DNA of 64,000 nt from Cyclobacteriaceae bacterium YHN15. GTDB lineage: Bacteria > Bacteroidota > Bacteroidia > Cytophagales > Cyclobacteriaceae. The stretch is from assembly GCA_003797895.1 (NCBI GenBank), contig RKQB01000001.1:697822-761821 (forward strand). The letters run 5' to 3'. The translations under genes and the position numbers were made by a program. This document shows, piece after piece, positions 17,570 to 26,897 of this stretch; positions within the stretch are counted from its first letter, which is position 1; each line of letters starts with the position of its first letter. Below the pieces are notes generated by a model. The model saw only the letters and a list, made by a program, of their open reading frames with translations. It had not been told where the DNA came from and ran no database searches.

Positions 17570-19177
17570 TTATCGACCTACAATAAGTTCTTCTCTGAAA
17601 AACGATATTTCTCCCGACTCATTTTTGGAGGAGATGATCATTTCATATTTTCCCTTTATTTCAGAACTGAATATTTTAATTCTATCGGACGAAATTGAAA
17701 TATTCCAGTATAAAGTGGTTCTGAAATCCGGGAAATTTGCTTTGCCAATATTGGGATTGATATTTGGGGAAAATAATTTTTTTGGAGCCATAATTGCCCA
17801 GTAATCCAGGTATAGTGAGTTAGAGGGTAACTCAAATTTTCCAAAATCGTTTTCAAACGAAGTAAAGCTTATTACTCCTGCGAATTTATCTTGATTAAAT
17901 GAGAACTCCCTCGCTAAAACCTCAAGTTTCTCAATATCCTTTGGGTTAAATTTTGCCAAAGCATCAGTATCAAAAACCGGCATCGCATCTATCAATATCA
18001 AAGGGTTTTCCTGAAAAATAGTGTTTAAAGGAGAGTTCAAAACTTTGTAGAGAGTTTTTTTGGATTGTTTTCGCACCATTACCTCGGGGACATACTCCCT
18101 TAAGGTGGTTTCCATATCTTCGAAACGGGTATAATCATCCAAAAGATAAGTTCTGTCTGCGATAAACCCTGTTATAATAGGTGTTATGTTCCCTTCTTGC
18201 TTACCATAAAAATAGGGATTGACCTGAGAGGATAAAATGAGATCTTCTATAAATACTTTGTCTTTTTCATTTAGAATCAGTTCTGGAAAAGCAAAATCGT
18301 TTTTAAACTTCAGTGGTAGAAAAGGGGATTGAGGTGAGAAATTGAGCTGGTTTTCAAATTCAAGCGATTGTGCGATCAGGAATTTATATTCCTTTAAAGG
18401 CCCCAATTCAAAAAACATATCTCCTTGAAGATTTGGTTTGGCAGAATTCAAAACGGATTGCTTTCCATGAGCAGATAAAAAGAATGTTTCAGTAGTATCA
18501 ATTTCTGACTTCAGATTTTTACCATGTACAATATGCCCGTACAGTTCCGGAATAATTAATGTGTTTTCGCTTAATTCCTTATAAATCTCCTGTCCAGTAT
18601 AACCATAATAAGACTCGGGTAAAAAGGGGTTGATGATGGAAACAGAAATTGTAGGTTTTTCTTCCCCTAAAGGTAATTCCAGTTCAGTATTTGATAAAAA
18701 TACTTTATCCGGAGACAACAAGGGTTTAGAGCCAGGTTTTTTGAATAAATACCGGGAAATACTTTGAGTCAAATTGTGCTGAATGGGCGGTTTTTTTGGA
18801 TTAATTACGGTGATAAACTGACTGAATACTCCTTGGCCACTTTTGCTGGCAATTGGGCTAATCCTGGTATAAAATCTTAAAATATAGTGATCAGATTCCA
18901 GGTGATTGGGGATATCCAAATGCCCCTCTGCTTCTCCATCTTGGAGAGGGATGATAATTTGATGCACCGCCAGATCATTCCTATCAATCAACTCTCCATA
19001 AGCAAATTTTGATCCCCTTATAGGGTCATTATGGATAAGATGAACATGAAACCAAATTGTTTCATTGACCAAAGTAATGTTTTTTGATATATGGGCGAAA
19101 ATTTTTTCTTCCCGCTCATTTTGCCCAAATGAACTCAGACTTATAAAAAGGAATAATGCAGTGAATACCTTTGCCAT
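17570..19177 (-). CDS. Exported protein with MG2-like N-terminus and degenerate TonB plug-like segment
   Basis: A 535-residue exported protein. The start at 19177 gives the signal MAKVFTALFLFISLSSFGQ and leaves 2 bases after the DUF4249 stop; the longer in-frame start would overlap it. The opening KIFAHISKNITLVNETIWFH is typical of Bacteroidota proteins with alpha-2-macroglobulin MG2-like domains. Near residues 400-430 the stretch PLILIDAMPVFDTDALAKFN resembles a TonB receptor plug. Related proteins are often 800-900 residues long, so this one may be a shortened form. It is the last gene of the TonB locus. Function is unknown; surface or substrate-binding partner of the receptor is inference. 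Confidence 0.65.
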   Translation of the reverse strand: MAKVFTALFLFISLSSFGQNEREEKIFAHISKNITLVNETIWFHVHLIHNDPIRGSKFAYGELIDRNDLAVHQIIIPLQDGEAEGHLDIPNHLESDHYILRFYTRISPIASKSGQGVFSQFITVINPKKPPIQHNLTQSISRYLFKKPGSKPLLSPDKVFLSNTELELPLGEEKPTISVSIINPFLPESYYGYTGQEIYKELSENTLIIPELYGHIVHGKNLKSEIDTTETFFLSAHGKQSVLNSAKPNLQGDMFFELGPLKEYKFLIAQSLEFENQLNFSPQSPFLPLKFKNDFAFPELILNEKDKVFIEDLILSSQVNPYFYGKQEGNITPIITGFIADRTYLLDDYTRFEDMETTLREYVPEVMVRKQSKKTLYKVLNSPLNTIFQENPLILIDAMPVFDTDALAKFNPKDIEKLEVLAREFSFNQDKFAGVISFTSFENDFGKFELPSNSLYLDYWAIMAPKKLFSPNINPNIGKANFPDFRTTLYWNISISSDRIKIFSSEIKGKYEMIISSKNESGEISFFREELIVGR

Positions 19178-19179
19178 AA

Positions 19180-20331
19180 TCAATCTTCCCAAAAATCAGG
19201 TTTAACATTAGTCCCCCTCAAGGTACAATCTGTACATCGGGTTTCAGCTGCAAGATAGCCTATCAAGGCCCCCATATCATTATATAATGCTCTTGCTGGC
19301 ATCCTATCTCCTGAGCTAAAGGCACTGCTAATTAAATCTGTGGCAGGAGGAATGGTATCCTGTAATACCTGACAAAATTCATATTCGGGAATAAATACAG
19401 GCCATGGAATAAACTCCTCCACTGAAATAAAAATTCTTTTATTTGCTGATTTCCCCATACTGATAAAGCCAATTACCGGTTCAGTATCGTCCACAGTATT
19501 TTTGATATTGCTTCTGATCAAGGAAGGAAGAGGGCTGAATATTCCACCTATATCATCGGAATTTTTCCTTAAAATTTCCCAAAAATCAAAAGCTTCCTGG
19601 TTTATAGCTCTTTGTGTAACCAATATGCTGTACTTTTGGGTAAGTTTTTCAGATTGATTGGGGATTCGTACCAATTCCCTCTGTAAGATCGTATTGTCTT
19701 CAAACCTGGAGGAATTTTGAAGTACGATTTTAGGGAATAAGTTTGAATTCCAACATCTGTCAATCCTTTCCTCTTCTTTTCTATTTCTCACACCGCCCGA
19801 CTCGTAAATGAGAAAAGAAATCACGCCTGGTCTGAATATCCAATGTTCCTCATAACTCCATAAAAAAAATTGTGCTTCATCATTTCCTTTGGTACTCACA
19901 AAAATTTCCACTCCTTCCTCATCTCTCAAATATCCTAATTCTTCTATTTCGGGGGTAATTATAGGCTCTAAAGCCTCAGTTAAGTACTGTCGTCCATTTG
20001 AAAGCCAAATTCCCAGCTGGTAATTTTGGTTAGGGTCAAAGCTCCCTGTTAAACTATAAGTTCCTGATTCGGTTTCCTGAAAATCCCAGAACTCAATTCC
20101 TCCATTTGTAAGGAAAACTCTTGCTCCAATTTCAATTTGGGGTTCCTCTGTACTTCTCACTTCGGTCGATCTGCTCAGTCTTATTTTGGACTCTCCCTCC
20201 ACTTCAACAAATCCTTCCACGACCAGGAAGTTCAGGTTTGTTTCCCTTAACTCCGGTTCAAAAGGGTCACGGCAGGATTGAGTTAAACTCGCCAGCATCA
20301 CGAATACAAAATATACAATCCTAATTTTCAT
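19180..20331 (-). CDS. DUF4249 outer-membrane lipoprotein
   Basis: A 383-residue lipoprotein with lipobox LTQSC (cysteine at 20). The mature start DPFEPELRETNLNFLVVEGF and the beta-rich first 110 residues (GARVFLTNGGIEFWDF) match the DUF4249 family, which is found next to TonB-dependent receptors in Bacteroidota. The C-terminus has a CTDCTLRGTNVKPDFW ending with two close cysteines that is usual for the family. Its ATG overlaps the receptor stop by one base (TGATG), so translational coupling is likely. By analogy with SusD-like partners it may help the receptor capture a substrate; the substrate is not evident. Confidence 0.85.
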   Translation of the reverse strand: MKIRIVYFVFVMLASLTQSCRDPFEPELRETNLNFLVVEGFVEVEGESKIRLSRSTEVRSTEEPQIEIGARVFLTNGGIEFWDFQETESGTYSLTGSFDPNQNYQLGIWLSNGRQYLTEALEPIITPEIEELGYLRDEEGVEIFVSTKGNDEAQFFLWSYEEHWIFRPGVISFLIYESGGVRNRKEEERIDRCWNSNLFPKIVLQNSSRFEDNTILQRELVRIPNQSEKLTQKYSILVTQRAINQEAFDFWEILRKNSDDIGGIFSPLPSLIRSNIKNTVDDTEPVIGFISMGKSANKRIFISVEEFIPWPVFIPEYEFCQVLQDTIPPATDLISSAFSSGDRMPARALYNDMGALIGYLAAETRCTDCTLRGTNVKPDFWED

Positions 20332-23081
20332 CAGATCTTGAAGTTATAAGTGATAAAGGGAATCGGTTGTGCGAAAATGGAAAGTTGATAACCTTCCAAA
20401 ATACCATTGACAGGAGTGAAATAAACCGAATAGGGATTTCTTCTTCCCAATAAATTGTACACACCAACAGACCAGGAAGAGTGGGCCAGTTTTCTCACTT
20501 TATGGTTTCCTTCAATATTGAAGGATAAGTCAATTCTGAAATAATCAGGAATACGATATGCGTTCCGGTCAGAGAAGAATACCCTTTCCGAGCCCCCATA
20601 ATTGAATTTGGCCACAGGAAAAGTTATAGGCCTTCCTGTATTGTAGTTGGCATTGATGGAAGTACTGAACCTTTTGCTTAGCTCATAATTACCAATAAGG
20701 ACCACGTTGTGAGGTTGATCAAAATTGTTGGGATACCAATCCCCATTATTGATTTTTTCGGCAGTTTCTTCTGAAGCGGTTCTTAAAAGGGATCTCGAAT
20801 ACGTATAACTGACCCAGCCGTTTAGCTTGCCTGTGTTTTTCCTTAATAAAATTTCCGCTCCATAGGCCCTTCCATCAGTTCTCAGTACTGCTTGCTCCAC
20901 TTTATCATTTAAAATCAAAGTTGCGCCTGACCTAAAATCAATCAGATTCCTCATGCTTCTATGGTAAGCTTCGATGGAAAATTCATATTTGTCCACCTTT
21001 AAGTTTCGGTAATATCCCAAAGAAACCTGGTCTCCCCATTGTGGTTTTATATTGGTATCGCTCAATTTCCATATATCTGTTGGTGCTATGGCCGCATTAT
21101 TGGTAATCAGATGTATGAACTGTCTGCCAGTGTTATAACCTGCTTTTATCGAAGAAATATTATTTAAAATATACCTTCCAGATAACCTGAATTCAGGGCC
21201 ATGATAATTTTGTATAGTTTCTCCCGACCCAAATGTTTGTTCTCTGATGAGATTTGGAGGTGTTATGGGCAATCCTTCCTGGTATATCCGGGCTGTATTG
21301 GGACCCAGGAATTGGTATAAAACATATCTAGCGCCAAAGCCGAAAGTCAATTGGTCATTCACTTCAAAATTATCCCCGAGGTAAAAAGCAGTTTCCAAGG
21401 CCTGTTCCTGATTGACTTCTTCAGGAATCACAATGGATTCCAGACCCGATGGTTTGATAAAGCCAGGTCTTAATTCATATCGGATAGTGCTGGCACCAAA
21501 ATTTAGTTTATGTCGGAAATCATATTCATAATTGAAATTGACTTTGATGAAATCCTGCTTGATTTGGTATCCGAAATCATAGGAATTGCTCGGATTGTCT
21601 CTTCCTTCAATGCCGAATTCATAATTATCCCTGCCAAAAACCAATTCCCCTTCCAGCCTTTCATTAAAGTAATGGGTCCAGCCCAAATTGAAATTTAAAT
21701 TGTCATACCTAAAAGTGGTGTCTCTGTCAAACCGGAAGTTATCACTGCTGGTGTAAGAATTGAATTTGATGATGTTTTTATCATTGAACTGATGGGAAAA
21801 ATTAAAATTGAGGTCGTAAAATGCCGCATTGCTGCCTTCCAATTGAGTGTTTTCCTCCAACAGATTCAATAACCAATCTGAGTAAGTTGATCGGCCTCCG
21901 ATAATGAAACTGGTTTTTTCTCCTATAGGCCCTTCTACAGTCAATCTTCCTGTCAAAAGGCCTATGCCTCCAGTGACTCTTATTTTCTCCTTGTCTCCAT
22001 ATTTGGCTTTTACATCCAGGACAGATGAAAGCCTTCCGCCATATTGAACAGGAATCCCGGCTTTGTATAACTCCACAGATTCCACCATATCAGGATTGAA
22101 AGCTGAAAAAAGCCCAAAAAGGTGGGAAGGATTATAAATGGTGGAGTGATTGAAAAGAATCAGGTTTTGATCGGCAGCACCTCCACGCACATTAAAACCT
22201 ACCGAGGCTTCCCCTACTGTTTGTACACCTGGGAGAGTCAGAATGCTTCTGATAATATCCACTTCACCTAAGACAGCTGGAATCTTTCTCATTTCCTGCA
22301 TATTGAGTTTCTGGACTCCCATTTCTGGTCTGGAAATATTGGACATTCTCTCTGAATTTACCGTAACCTCTGAAAGAGAAATGATGTTTTCTTCTATTGC
22401 TATATCCAAAATTCCATCTGATTGAATACTGATTTGCCTTTGTTCCACAAAGCCTCCGAGATTTTGAATAAACAAAGTGTGCCTCCCCACAGGAAGTCTT
22501 AATTCATATTCCCCATTTTCATTGGAAATTCCACGGGTATAATTTACCCTTTCAAAAACAACCGCTCCAAAAACAGGTTCCCCAGTTTCCAATCCCGTTA
22601 TAGTACCCTGTAATAAGGCTTCTTTTTGGGTGCCGGTAGTACCTATGACATAAAGTTTATTTCTGGAATATGCCCTATCAATATCCATTTGTCTTTGCAA
22701 ACTGTCCTGAATACTTGAAGAAAGGGATTTTGTGAAAAAATCAGCAGGCAATTCAAGATTGAGTCTGTTATTTCTGGTGATAAAAACCCTACGTTGTTCA
22801 TCGATGCTGAACTTCAAATCAGTATCTTCAAATATTACACCGAGGATCTGGCTCAAAGTATTGTCTTTGGCGCTTATATTTACCTGAATATCTTTTACAT
22901 CGTCTTGGGAAAAATAAAAAGAATAGTCGCTACCTGATTCGATAATCTGTGCAAATCTTGAAAAAGTAATTCCAGGATACAGACCGGTAATTTTTTCCTC
23001 CACAATTTTAGAATCTTGCGAAAAAGCCAGATTACTGTATGTTAGTGAGAGCCATAAAATCCATATGATTTTTGATTTCAT
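20331..23081 (-). CDS. TonB-dependent receptor with STN and carboxypeptidase-regulatory domains
   Basis: A 916-residue outer-membrane receptor. In order: signal peptide (1-21), an STN-like domain at about 35-105 (SFYFSQDDVKDIQVNISAKD), a carboxypeptidase-D regulatory-like domain at about 155-235 (GTITGLETGEPVFGAVVFER), a plug at about 255-370 (GVQTVGEASVGFNVRGGAAD) and a 22-strand-type barrel ending in FITYNFKI. An STN domain usually passes a signal to an anti-sigma factor, but no sigma/anti-sigma pair is visible nearby. The gene overlaps both neighbours (4 bases upstream, 1 base downstream), showing a single transcription unit. The imported substrate cannot be read from the sequence. Confidence 0.92.
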   Translation of the reverse strand: MKSKIIWILWLSLTYSNLAFSQDSKIVEEKITGLYPGITFSRFAQIIESGSDYSFYFSQDDVKDIQVNISAKDNTLSQILGVIFEDTDLKFSIDEQRRVFITRNNRLNLELPADFFTKSLSSSIQDSLQRQMDIDRAYSRNKLYVIGTTGTQKEALLQGTITGLETGEPVFGAVVFERVNYTRGISNENGEYELRLPVGRHTLFIQNLGGFVEQRQISIQSDGILDIAIEENIISLSEVTVNSERMSNISRPEMGVQKLNMQEMRKIPAVLGEVDIIRSILTLPGVQTVGEASVGFNVRGGAADQNLILFNHSTIYNPSHLFGLFSAFNPDMVESVELYKAGIPVQYGGRLSSVLDVKAKYGDKEKIRVTGGIGLLTGRLTVEGPIGEKTSFIIGGRSTYSDWLLNLLEENTQLEGSNAAFYDLNFNFSHQFNDKNIIKFNSYTSSDNFRFDRDTTFRYDNLNFNLGWTHYFNERLEGELVFGRDNYEFGIEGRDNPSNSYDFGYQIKQDFIKVNFNYEYDFRHKLNFGASTIRYELRPGFIKPSGLESIVIPEEVNQEQALETAFYLGDNFEVNDQLTFGFGARYVLYQFLGPNTARIYQEGLPITPPNLIREQTFGSGETIQNYHGPEFRLSGRYILNNISSIKAGYNTGRQFIHLITNNAAIAPTDIWKLSDTNIKPQWGDQVSLGYYRNLKVDKYEFSIEAYHRSMRNLIDFRSGATLILNDKVEQAVLRTDGRAYGAEILLRKNTGKLNGWVSYTYSRSLLRTASEETAEKINNGDWYPNNFDQPHNVVLIGNYELSKRFSTSINANYNTGRPITFPVAKFNYGGSERVFFSDRNAYRIPDYFRIDLSFNIEGNHKVRKLAHSSWSVGVYNLLGRRNPYSVYFTPVNGILEGYQLSIFAQPIPFITYNFKI

Positions 23082-23782
23082 GGGCTTACCTGATTATGGA
23101 TTGTGGTTAAATAGGATAAAAAAGACCTTCTATCCCTTCTGAAATCAAGCCCGTTTTGTCTGATGGGGTTTCGTAATTCTCTTTTGTCCAACTGGAGAAA
23201 ATCAAAGGCCTGTTTTTTATTGGTGATATGAATTGTGTTTCCCTCTTTTTTTATAAAGAAGTCAGCTTGTTGGTAGAATTCTTCTCTGAACTTGCTGATT
23301 TCCCTTTTTGATTTGGTCTGTTTTCTGTGCTTTACCAATAAGCTTGCATTCCCTTCGACCACCAGTTCATAAATTCCGTTTCCATGGTGTGAATACCCTG
23401 GGTTTTCATCCAACCTCATGAAACGTGCTGGAGAATTCAAATAGATTGTGAACTCATTGATTTTATCTGCCCGGATCAGTATTTTCTGTTTGTGAATGGG
23501 TTGAAATGTCAACACCTCATCTTTCCATATATTGTAAAGCAAGGGAACATCTTTATATGTCAATCCATTGATAGTGATTTGGCCGGATTCAAAAGTTTTG
23601 GTTTCAAAATAAGGATGGCCCTCAAATTCTTTTGGGGGATCTACAAAATAGCCACCGCTGACAATTTCCTGATCCAATGGTATATTGGACCTGTAGTTTT
23701 TTTCTAAAGTATGCTCTGTTTGACCTTGGGTAGGCCATGAAAAACATAAAGAAAAAAGACATGAAAAAAATAAAATGCGCAT
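23078..23782 (-). CDS. Exported protein of unknown function, first gene of TonB locus
   Basis: A 234-residue protein with a signal peptide (MRILFFSCLFSLCFSWPTQG). The start at 23782 was preferred over an ATG 17 codons upstream because it places the signal at the N-terminus. The mature part is beta-rich and basic, with phrases FESGQITINGLTYKDVPLLY and FLQLDKRELRN; I recognise no domain. Its stop overlaps the receptor ATG by 4 bases, so it is co-translated with the receptor. A periplasmic or outer-membrane accessory role is inferred from the coupling alone. Confidence 0.7.
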   Translation of the reverse strand: MRILFFSCLFSLCFSWPTQGQTEHTLEKNYRSNIPLDQEIVSGGYFVDPPKEFEGHPYFETKTFESGQITINGLTYKDVPLLYNIWKDEVLTFQPIHKQKILIRADKINEFTIYLNSPARFMRLDENPGYSHHGNGIYELVVEGNASLLVKHRKQTKSKREISKFREEFYQQADFFIKKEGNTIHITNKKQAFDFLQLDKRELRNPIRQNGLDFRRDRRSFLSYLTTIHNQVSP

Positions 23783-23947
23783 AGGTTTGAGGTAGGGCTT
23801 TAAAATAGTGCAGTAATTTAAGGAAATATTCAAGCCTATTGGGTTCTGTTTTTATTATTTATTTGAATGGTTAATTTGGTATATGTTTAAAAGTTATTTT
23901 AGCAATAATTACAAGAAATACCTATCAAGCCTATAATCTAAAATAGC

Positions 23948-24868
23948 ATGACATCAAGAAGAAATGCCATTAAAATCCTTGGAATGGGGGCCGGAGCCAT
24001 AGTAGCTCCATCGTCTTTACACGCAGAAAACCTAAAGGAAAGTACCCAATTCAGCTTTTGTCTCAATACCAGTACAATTATGGGGCAAAAACCAGGTCTT
24101 AAAGGATATTTGGATATCGCAGCAAGGGCAGGTTATGATGGTGTGGAACTTTGGATCAGGGATTTACAGGAATATATCGGAGCAGGAAACTCTGTTGCCA
24201 GTCTGAAAAGGCTGATTGATGACCACGGATTGAAGTTTGAAAATGCCATCGGTTTTGCACCCTGGATGGTAGATGATGATGCCAAAAGAAAAGCAGGCTT
24301 TGAACAAATGGAAAAGGAAATGAACCTTTTATCGGATTTGGGCTGTACCAGGGTAGCGGCTCCTGCGGCCGGGGTAGATGCGCCATTGGACCTTTTCAAA
24401 GCAGGAGAAAGGTATAAAGCCTTGTTGGATTTGGGAAGGAAAACGGGCGTAATGCCCCAATTGGAATTTTGGGGAGCTTTTCCATTTTTTAACCATTTAG
24501 GACAGGTACTGATGGTGGCAGCAGTGGCCAATGATAAGGATGCCAGAATATTGCCGGATGTATACCATCTTTTCCGCGGAGGTTCAGGATATGAAGGTTT
24601 GAAAATGCTGAGTGGGGAAGCAGTAGAGGTGTTTCACATGAACGATTTTGTCAGCAGTATTCCCAGAGAAAAGCAGGAAGATAAAGACCGTGTTTATCCA
24701 GGTGACGGCGCTGCACCGATACCCCAAATTCTTTCAGAGTTGAAAAGGATGGGTGGGAAAAAGGTGCTTTCCCTTGAGTTGTTTAATCAGGATTACTGGA
24801 AACAGGATCCTCTTTTGGTTGCCAAAACAGGTCTTGAAAAAATGAAGGCCCTTGCTGCTCAGGTTTGA
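23948..24868 (+). CDS. Tat-exported TIM-barrel sugar isomerase/epimerase-like protein
   Basis: A 306-residue protein of the AP endonuclease 2-like xylose isomerase fold, near hydroxypyruvate isomerase. The N-terminus MTSRRNAIKILGMGAGAIVA carries a twin-arginine signal, so the folded protein is probably exported. Barrel features are GYDGVELWIRD, PQLEFWGAF, LPDVYHLFRGGSG and VFHMNDF, with conserved glutamate, aspartate and histidine residues expected to bind a divalent metal. The substrate is unknown; an exported location argues for sugar-derivative breakdown. It is divergent from the TonB locus, with 165 bases between them. Confidence 0.82.
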   Translation: MTSRRNAIKILGMGAGAIVAPSSLHAENLKESTQFSFCLNTSTIMGQKPGLKGYLDIAARAGYDGVELWIRDLQEYIGAGNSVASLKRLIDDHGLKFENAIGFAPWMVDDDAKRKAGFEQMEKEMNLLSDLGCTRVAAPAAGVDAPLDLFKAGERYKALLDLGRKTGVMPQLEFWGAFPFFNHLGQVLMVAAVANDKDARILPDVYHLFRGGSGYEGLKMLSGEAVEVFHMNDFVSSIPREKQEDKDRVYPGDGAAPIPQILSELKRMGGKKVLSLELFNQDYWKQDPLLVAKTGLEKMKALAAQV

Positions 24869-24931
24869 TCGCAAAAATTAGGAGTGGATTCCTGAAATCC
24901 TTTACAAATAGGCAAATCAATTTTTTCAGGC

Positions 24932-26353
24932 TTATTGGAAAATCCAAGAGTAAAGGAGGACGGTGAAAAAGGCAAGAATTGGTCCCAAAAGGATCATCAG
25001 TAATCCCCCTGGCCTGAAACTCTTTTGCTCTACCATACCAGTGGAAAAGGAAATTGCATTTGAAGGTGTGGAGACTGGTAAAAGTAATGCAGAGGAGCAG
25101 CTGAGCGCCACAATAAGCGGAACTGCCAATCCCCACATACCGGGAAGGGAGAGCCCCAAAGGTACCAGAATTGAGGCTGCGGCTGTATTGCTCATGATGT
25201 TGGAAATAAGCACAGCAATGATGGCAAATACGATAGCGACCCCCACCATGGGAATAGGTAACGTGGAAATTTTCTCCATAATGATATCTGTAAGGCCGAC
25301 ATCCACCATAGCAATACCCAAGGCCAGGCCCCCGGCAACCAACATCAATGTATCCCACGGGAGCCTCCTGACGTCCTCCGCCTTAATGACCTGGAAAAGT
25401 GTAAGCAATACTATGGGGATAGCAGAAGTCGCTGCAATGGGTATCCCATGAAAGGGTTCGGTCAACCACATGCTTACTGTAACAAATAGAGTGAATATGA
25501 CCGCGTTTCTTTCAAAACCTTTTATGTTGGAGGGTTTTGAAGTAATTTCTGAAAGATCAAGGTGGACCTGACTAAGTTTAAGTTTTTTTGTCAGGAATTT
25601 CCAGAAGAGAAATACTGAAATCATGGCAGTAGGAAGACCGAAAATCATCCATTCCACAAAGGTTATGTTAAACCCTTTTTCCTGAAGTGCGCCTACTGCA
25701 ATGGCATTGGGAGTACTTCCGATAATGGTGCCCATTCCCCCTAAGGTGGCTGCAGCAGGGATGCCCACCAATAGGGCCTTGGTATATTCCGAATCCTTTC
25801 CCATAATTCTTGCCAAGGGCAGAATGGAAGAAATCATCATCGCAGTAGTCGCAGTGTTTGACATTACCATACTGCCTACCGCGGTAGTAAGCATCAAACC
25901 CAGTAAAAGCTTGTTGGGTTCCGCACCAAACTTGTTCAATGTGAAGCGGAACAGGGACCTGTCCAGAGAGGCAATGCTCATTCCTTCAGCCAGAAAAAAG
26001 CCCCCCAATAAAAGCCAAATGACATTGCTGGTCCAGGTTCCAAGGTACATTTCCACAGGGGTTCTTTGGTCTTCCATGATAAAATCAGTGCCAAAGCCCA
26101 GTAGCAGCCCTGCAATGATAAATATGCCCACCGCAAATGGGGGAATAGCTTCAGTAACCCAAAGTCCAATGGCCAGTACACTCAGGAAAAAAACATAATT
26201 GACCTCATCTGTATATTCCAGTCCTCTGAAAAGTGAGGATATGAAAAGTGCTAAAATAAAATTTCCGGTAAATGTAGAGGTTGCCCAGATCCAACCGTAT
26301 TTTAATTTCTTATACAAACGGATTGAGGCCCGTCTGGAATCGTTATATGCCAT
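24932..26353 (-). CDS. DASS/SLC13 family sodium:anion symporter
   Basis: A 473-residue inner-membrane transporter with about 11-12 hydrophobic segments. Both SNT signature hairpins of the divalent-anion sodium symporter family are present: MSNTATTAMM around residues 165-175 and SNIMSNTAAASILVPLG near 385-400. Such proteins import dicarboxylates such as succinate or malate, or sulfate, with sodium; the exact anion cannot be told from the sequence. The N-terminus is hydrophilic and basic. It converges on the isomerase gene and is divergent from the 114-residue gene. Confidence 0.88.
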   Translation of the reverse strand: MAYNDSRRASIRLYKKLKYGWIWATSTFTGNFILALFISSLFRGLEYTDEVNYVFFLSVLAIGLWVTEAIPPFAVGIFIIAGLLLGFGTDFIMEDQRTPVEMYLGTWTSNVIWLLLGGFFLAEGMSIASLDRSLFRFTLNKFGAEPNKLLLGLMLTTAVGSMVMSNTATTAMMISSILPLARIMGKDSEYTKALLVGIPAAATLGGMGTIIGSTPNAIAVGALQEKGFNITFVEWMIFGLPTAMISVFLFWKFLTKKLKLSQVHLDLSEITSKPSNIKGFERNAVIFTLFVTVSMWLTEPFHGIPIAATSAIPIVLLTLFQVIKAEDVRRLPWDTLMLVAGGLALGIAMVDVGLTDIIMEKISTLPIPMVGVAIVFAIIAVLISNIMSNTAAASILVPLGLSLPGMWGLAVPLIVALSCSSALLLPVSTPSNAISFSTGMVEQKSFRPGGLLMILLGPILAFFTVLLYSWIFQ

Positions 26354-26435
26354 AAAAAATGTTCAATATTTGAAATTCAAAAGTAAAGTTAAGAAAATTT
26401 CGGGCGTGAACTGATGAGGGTGGTAAATAATTAAC

Positions 26436-26463
26436 GTATATTTTATACTGACAATTAGTGTCA
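26436..26463. repeat. Two adjacent short dyads in a divergent promoter region
   Basis: GTATA-TTT-TATAC (26436-26448) is followed by TGACA-ATTAG-TGTCA (26449-26463) between the DASS gene and the 114-residue gene. They may be regulator sites, but in AT-rich DNA chance is possible. Confidence 0.3.
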
Positions 26464-26538
26464 AAAATTATAATCTGTTTTTAGATTTCATTAATTTTAT
26501 ACAGTATTCAAAAGGATCATCAATAAAATTTTGTCGTT

Positions 26539-26883
26539 ATGTGGATAGCTTCTAAGTCCGGTTTTGTTTCTGTCGTACAGCATTTTGAAAAACAGGATAT
26601 GCTCTTAGTCAGGGCGAGAGTCAGAAAGGATTTACAATCTCTTTTTGATAATAAAAGAATTATTGAATTGGATTATGCAGATTACCGGTTCAGGGTTGAA
26701 GTAAGTAAGCAGGAGTTTGCAGAAATCATGGTCAATCAGATCAAGGATATTGATTACCCCAACTTTAAAAATCACATTGCTGCAAAAGGTGAACAGGTAG
26801 ATAAGTTAGGTGCCTACCATGATATTTGGAGAATCATGTGGCATTACGGAAAAGAGAAGCAATGCACACAATTGTCGGAATAA
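26539..26883 (+). CDS. Conserved small protein of unknown function
   Basis: A 114-residue cytoplasmic protein opening MWIASKSGFVSVVQHFEKQD and continuing LLVRARVRKDLQSLF. I recognise this opening as that of a small uncharacterised family seen in several bacterial phyla, but no function is known to me. It has alternating beta and alpha segments and no membrane helix. It lies 14 bases upstream of the HD-domain gene, so the two form a likely operon; a link to alarmone turnover is only inference from this pairing. Confidence 0.75.
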   Translation: MWIASKSGFVSVVQHFEKQDMLLVRARVRKDLQSLFDNKRIIELDYADYRFRVEVSKQEFAEIMVNQIKDIDYPNFKNHIAAKGEQVDKLGAYHDIWRIMWHYGKEKQCTQLSE

Positions 26884-26897
26884 ATAAATAATAAAAT

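Noticed and set aside
24783..25358. A 191-codon minus-strand frame inside the isomerase and transporter genes
   Set aside because: It is an antisense or alternative-frame shadow of the DASS gene, with cysteine- and histidine-rich composition and no homology.
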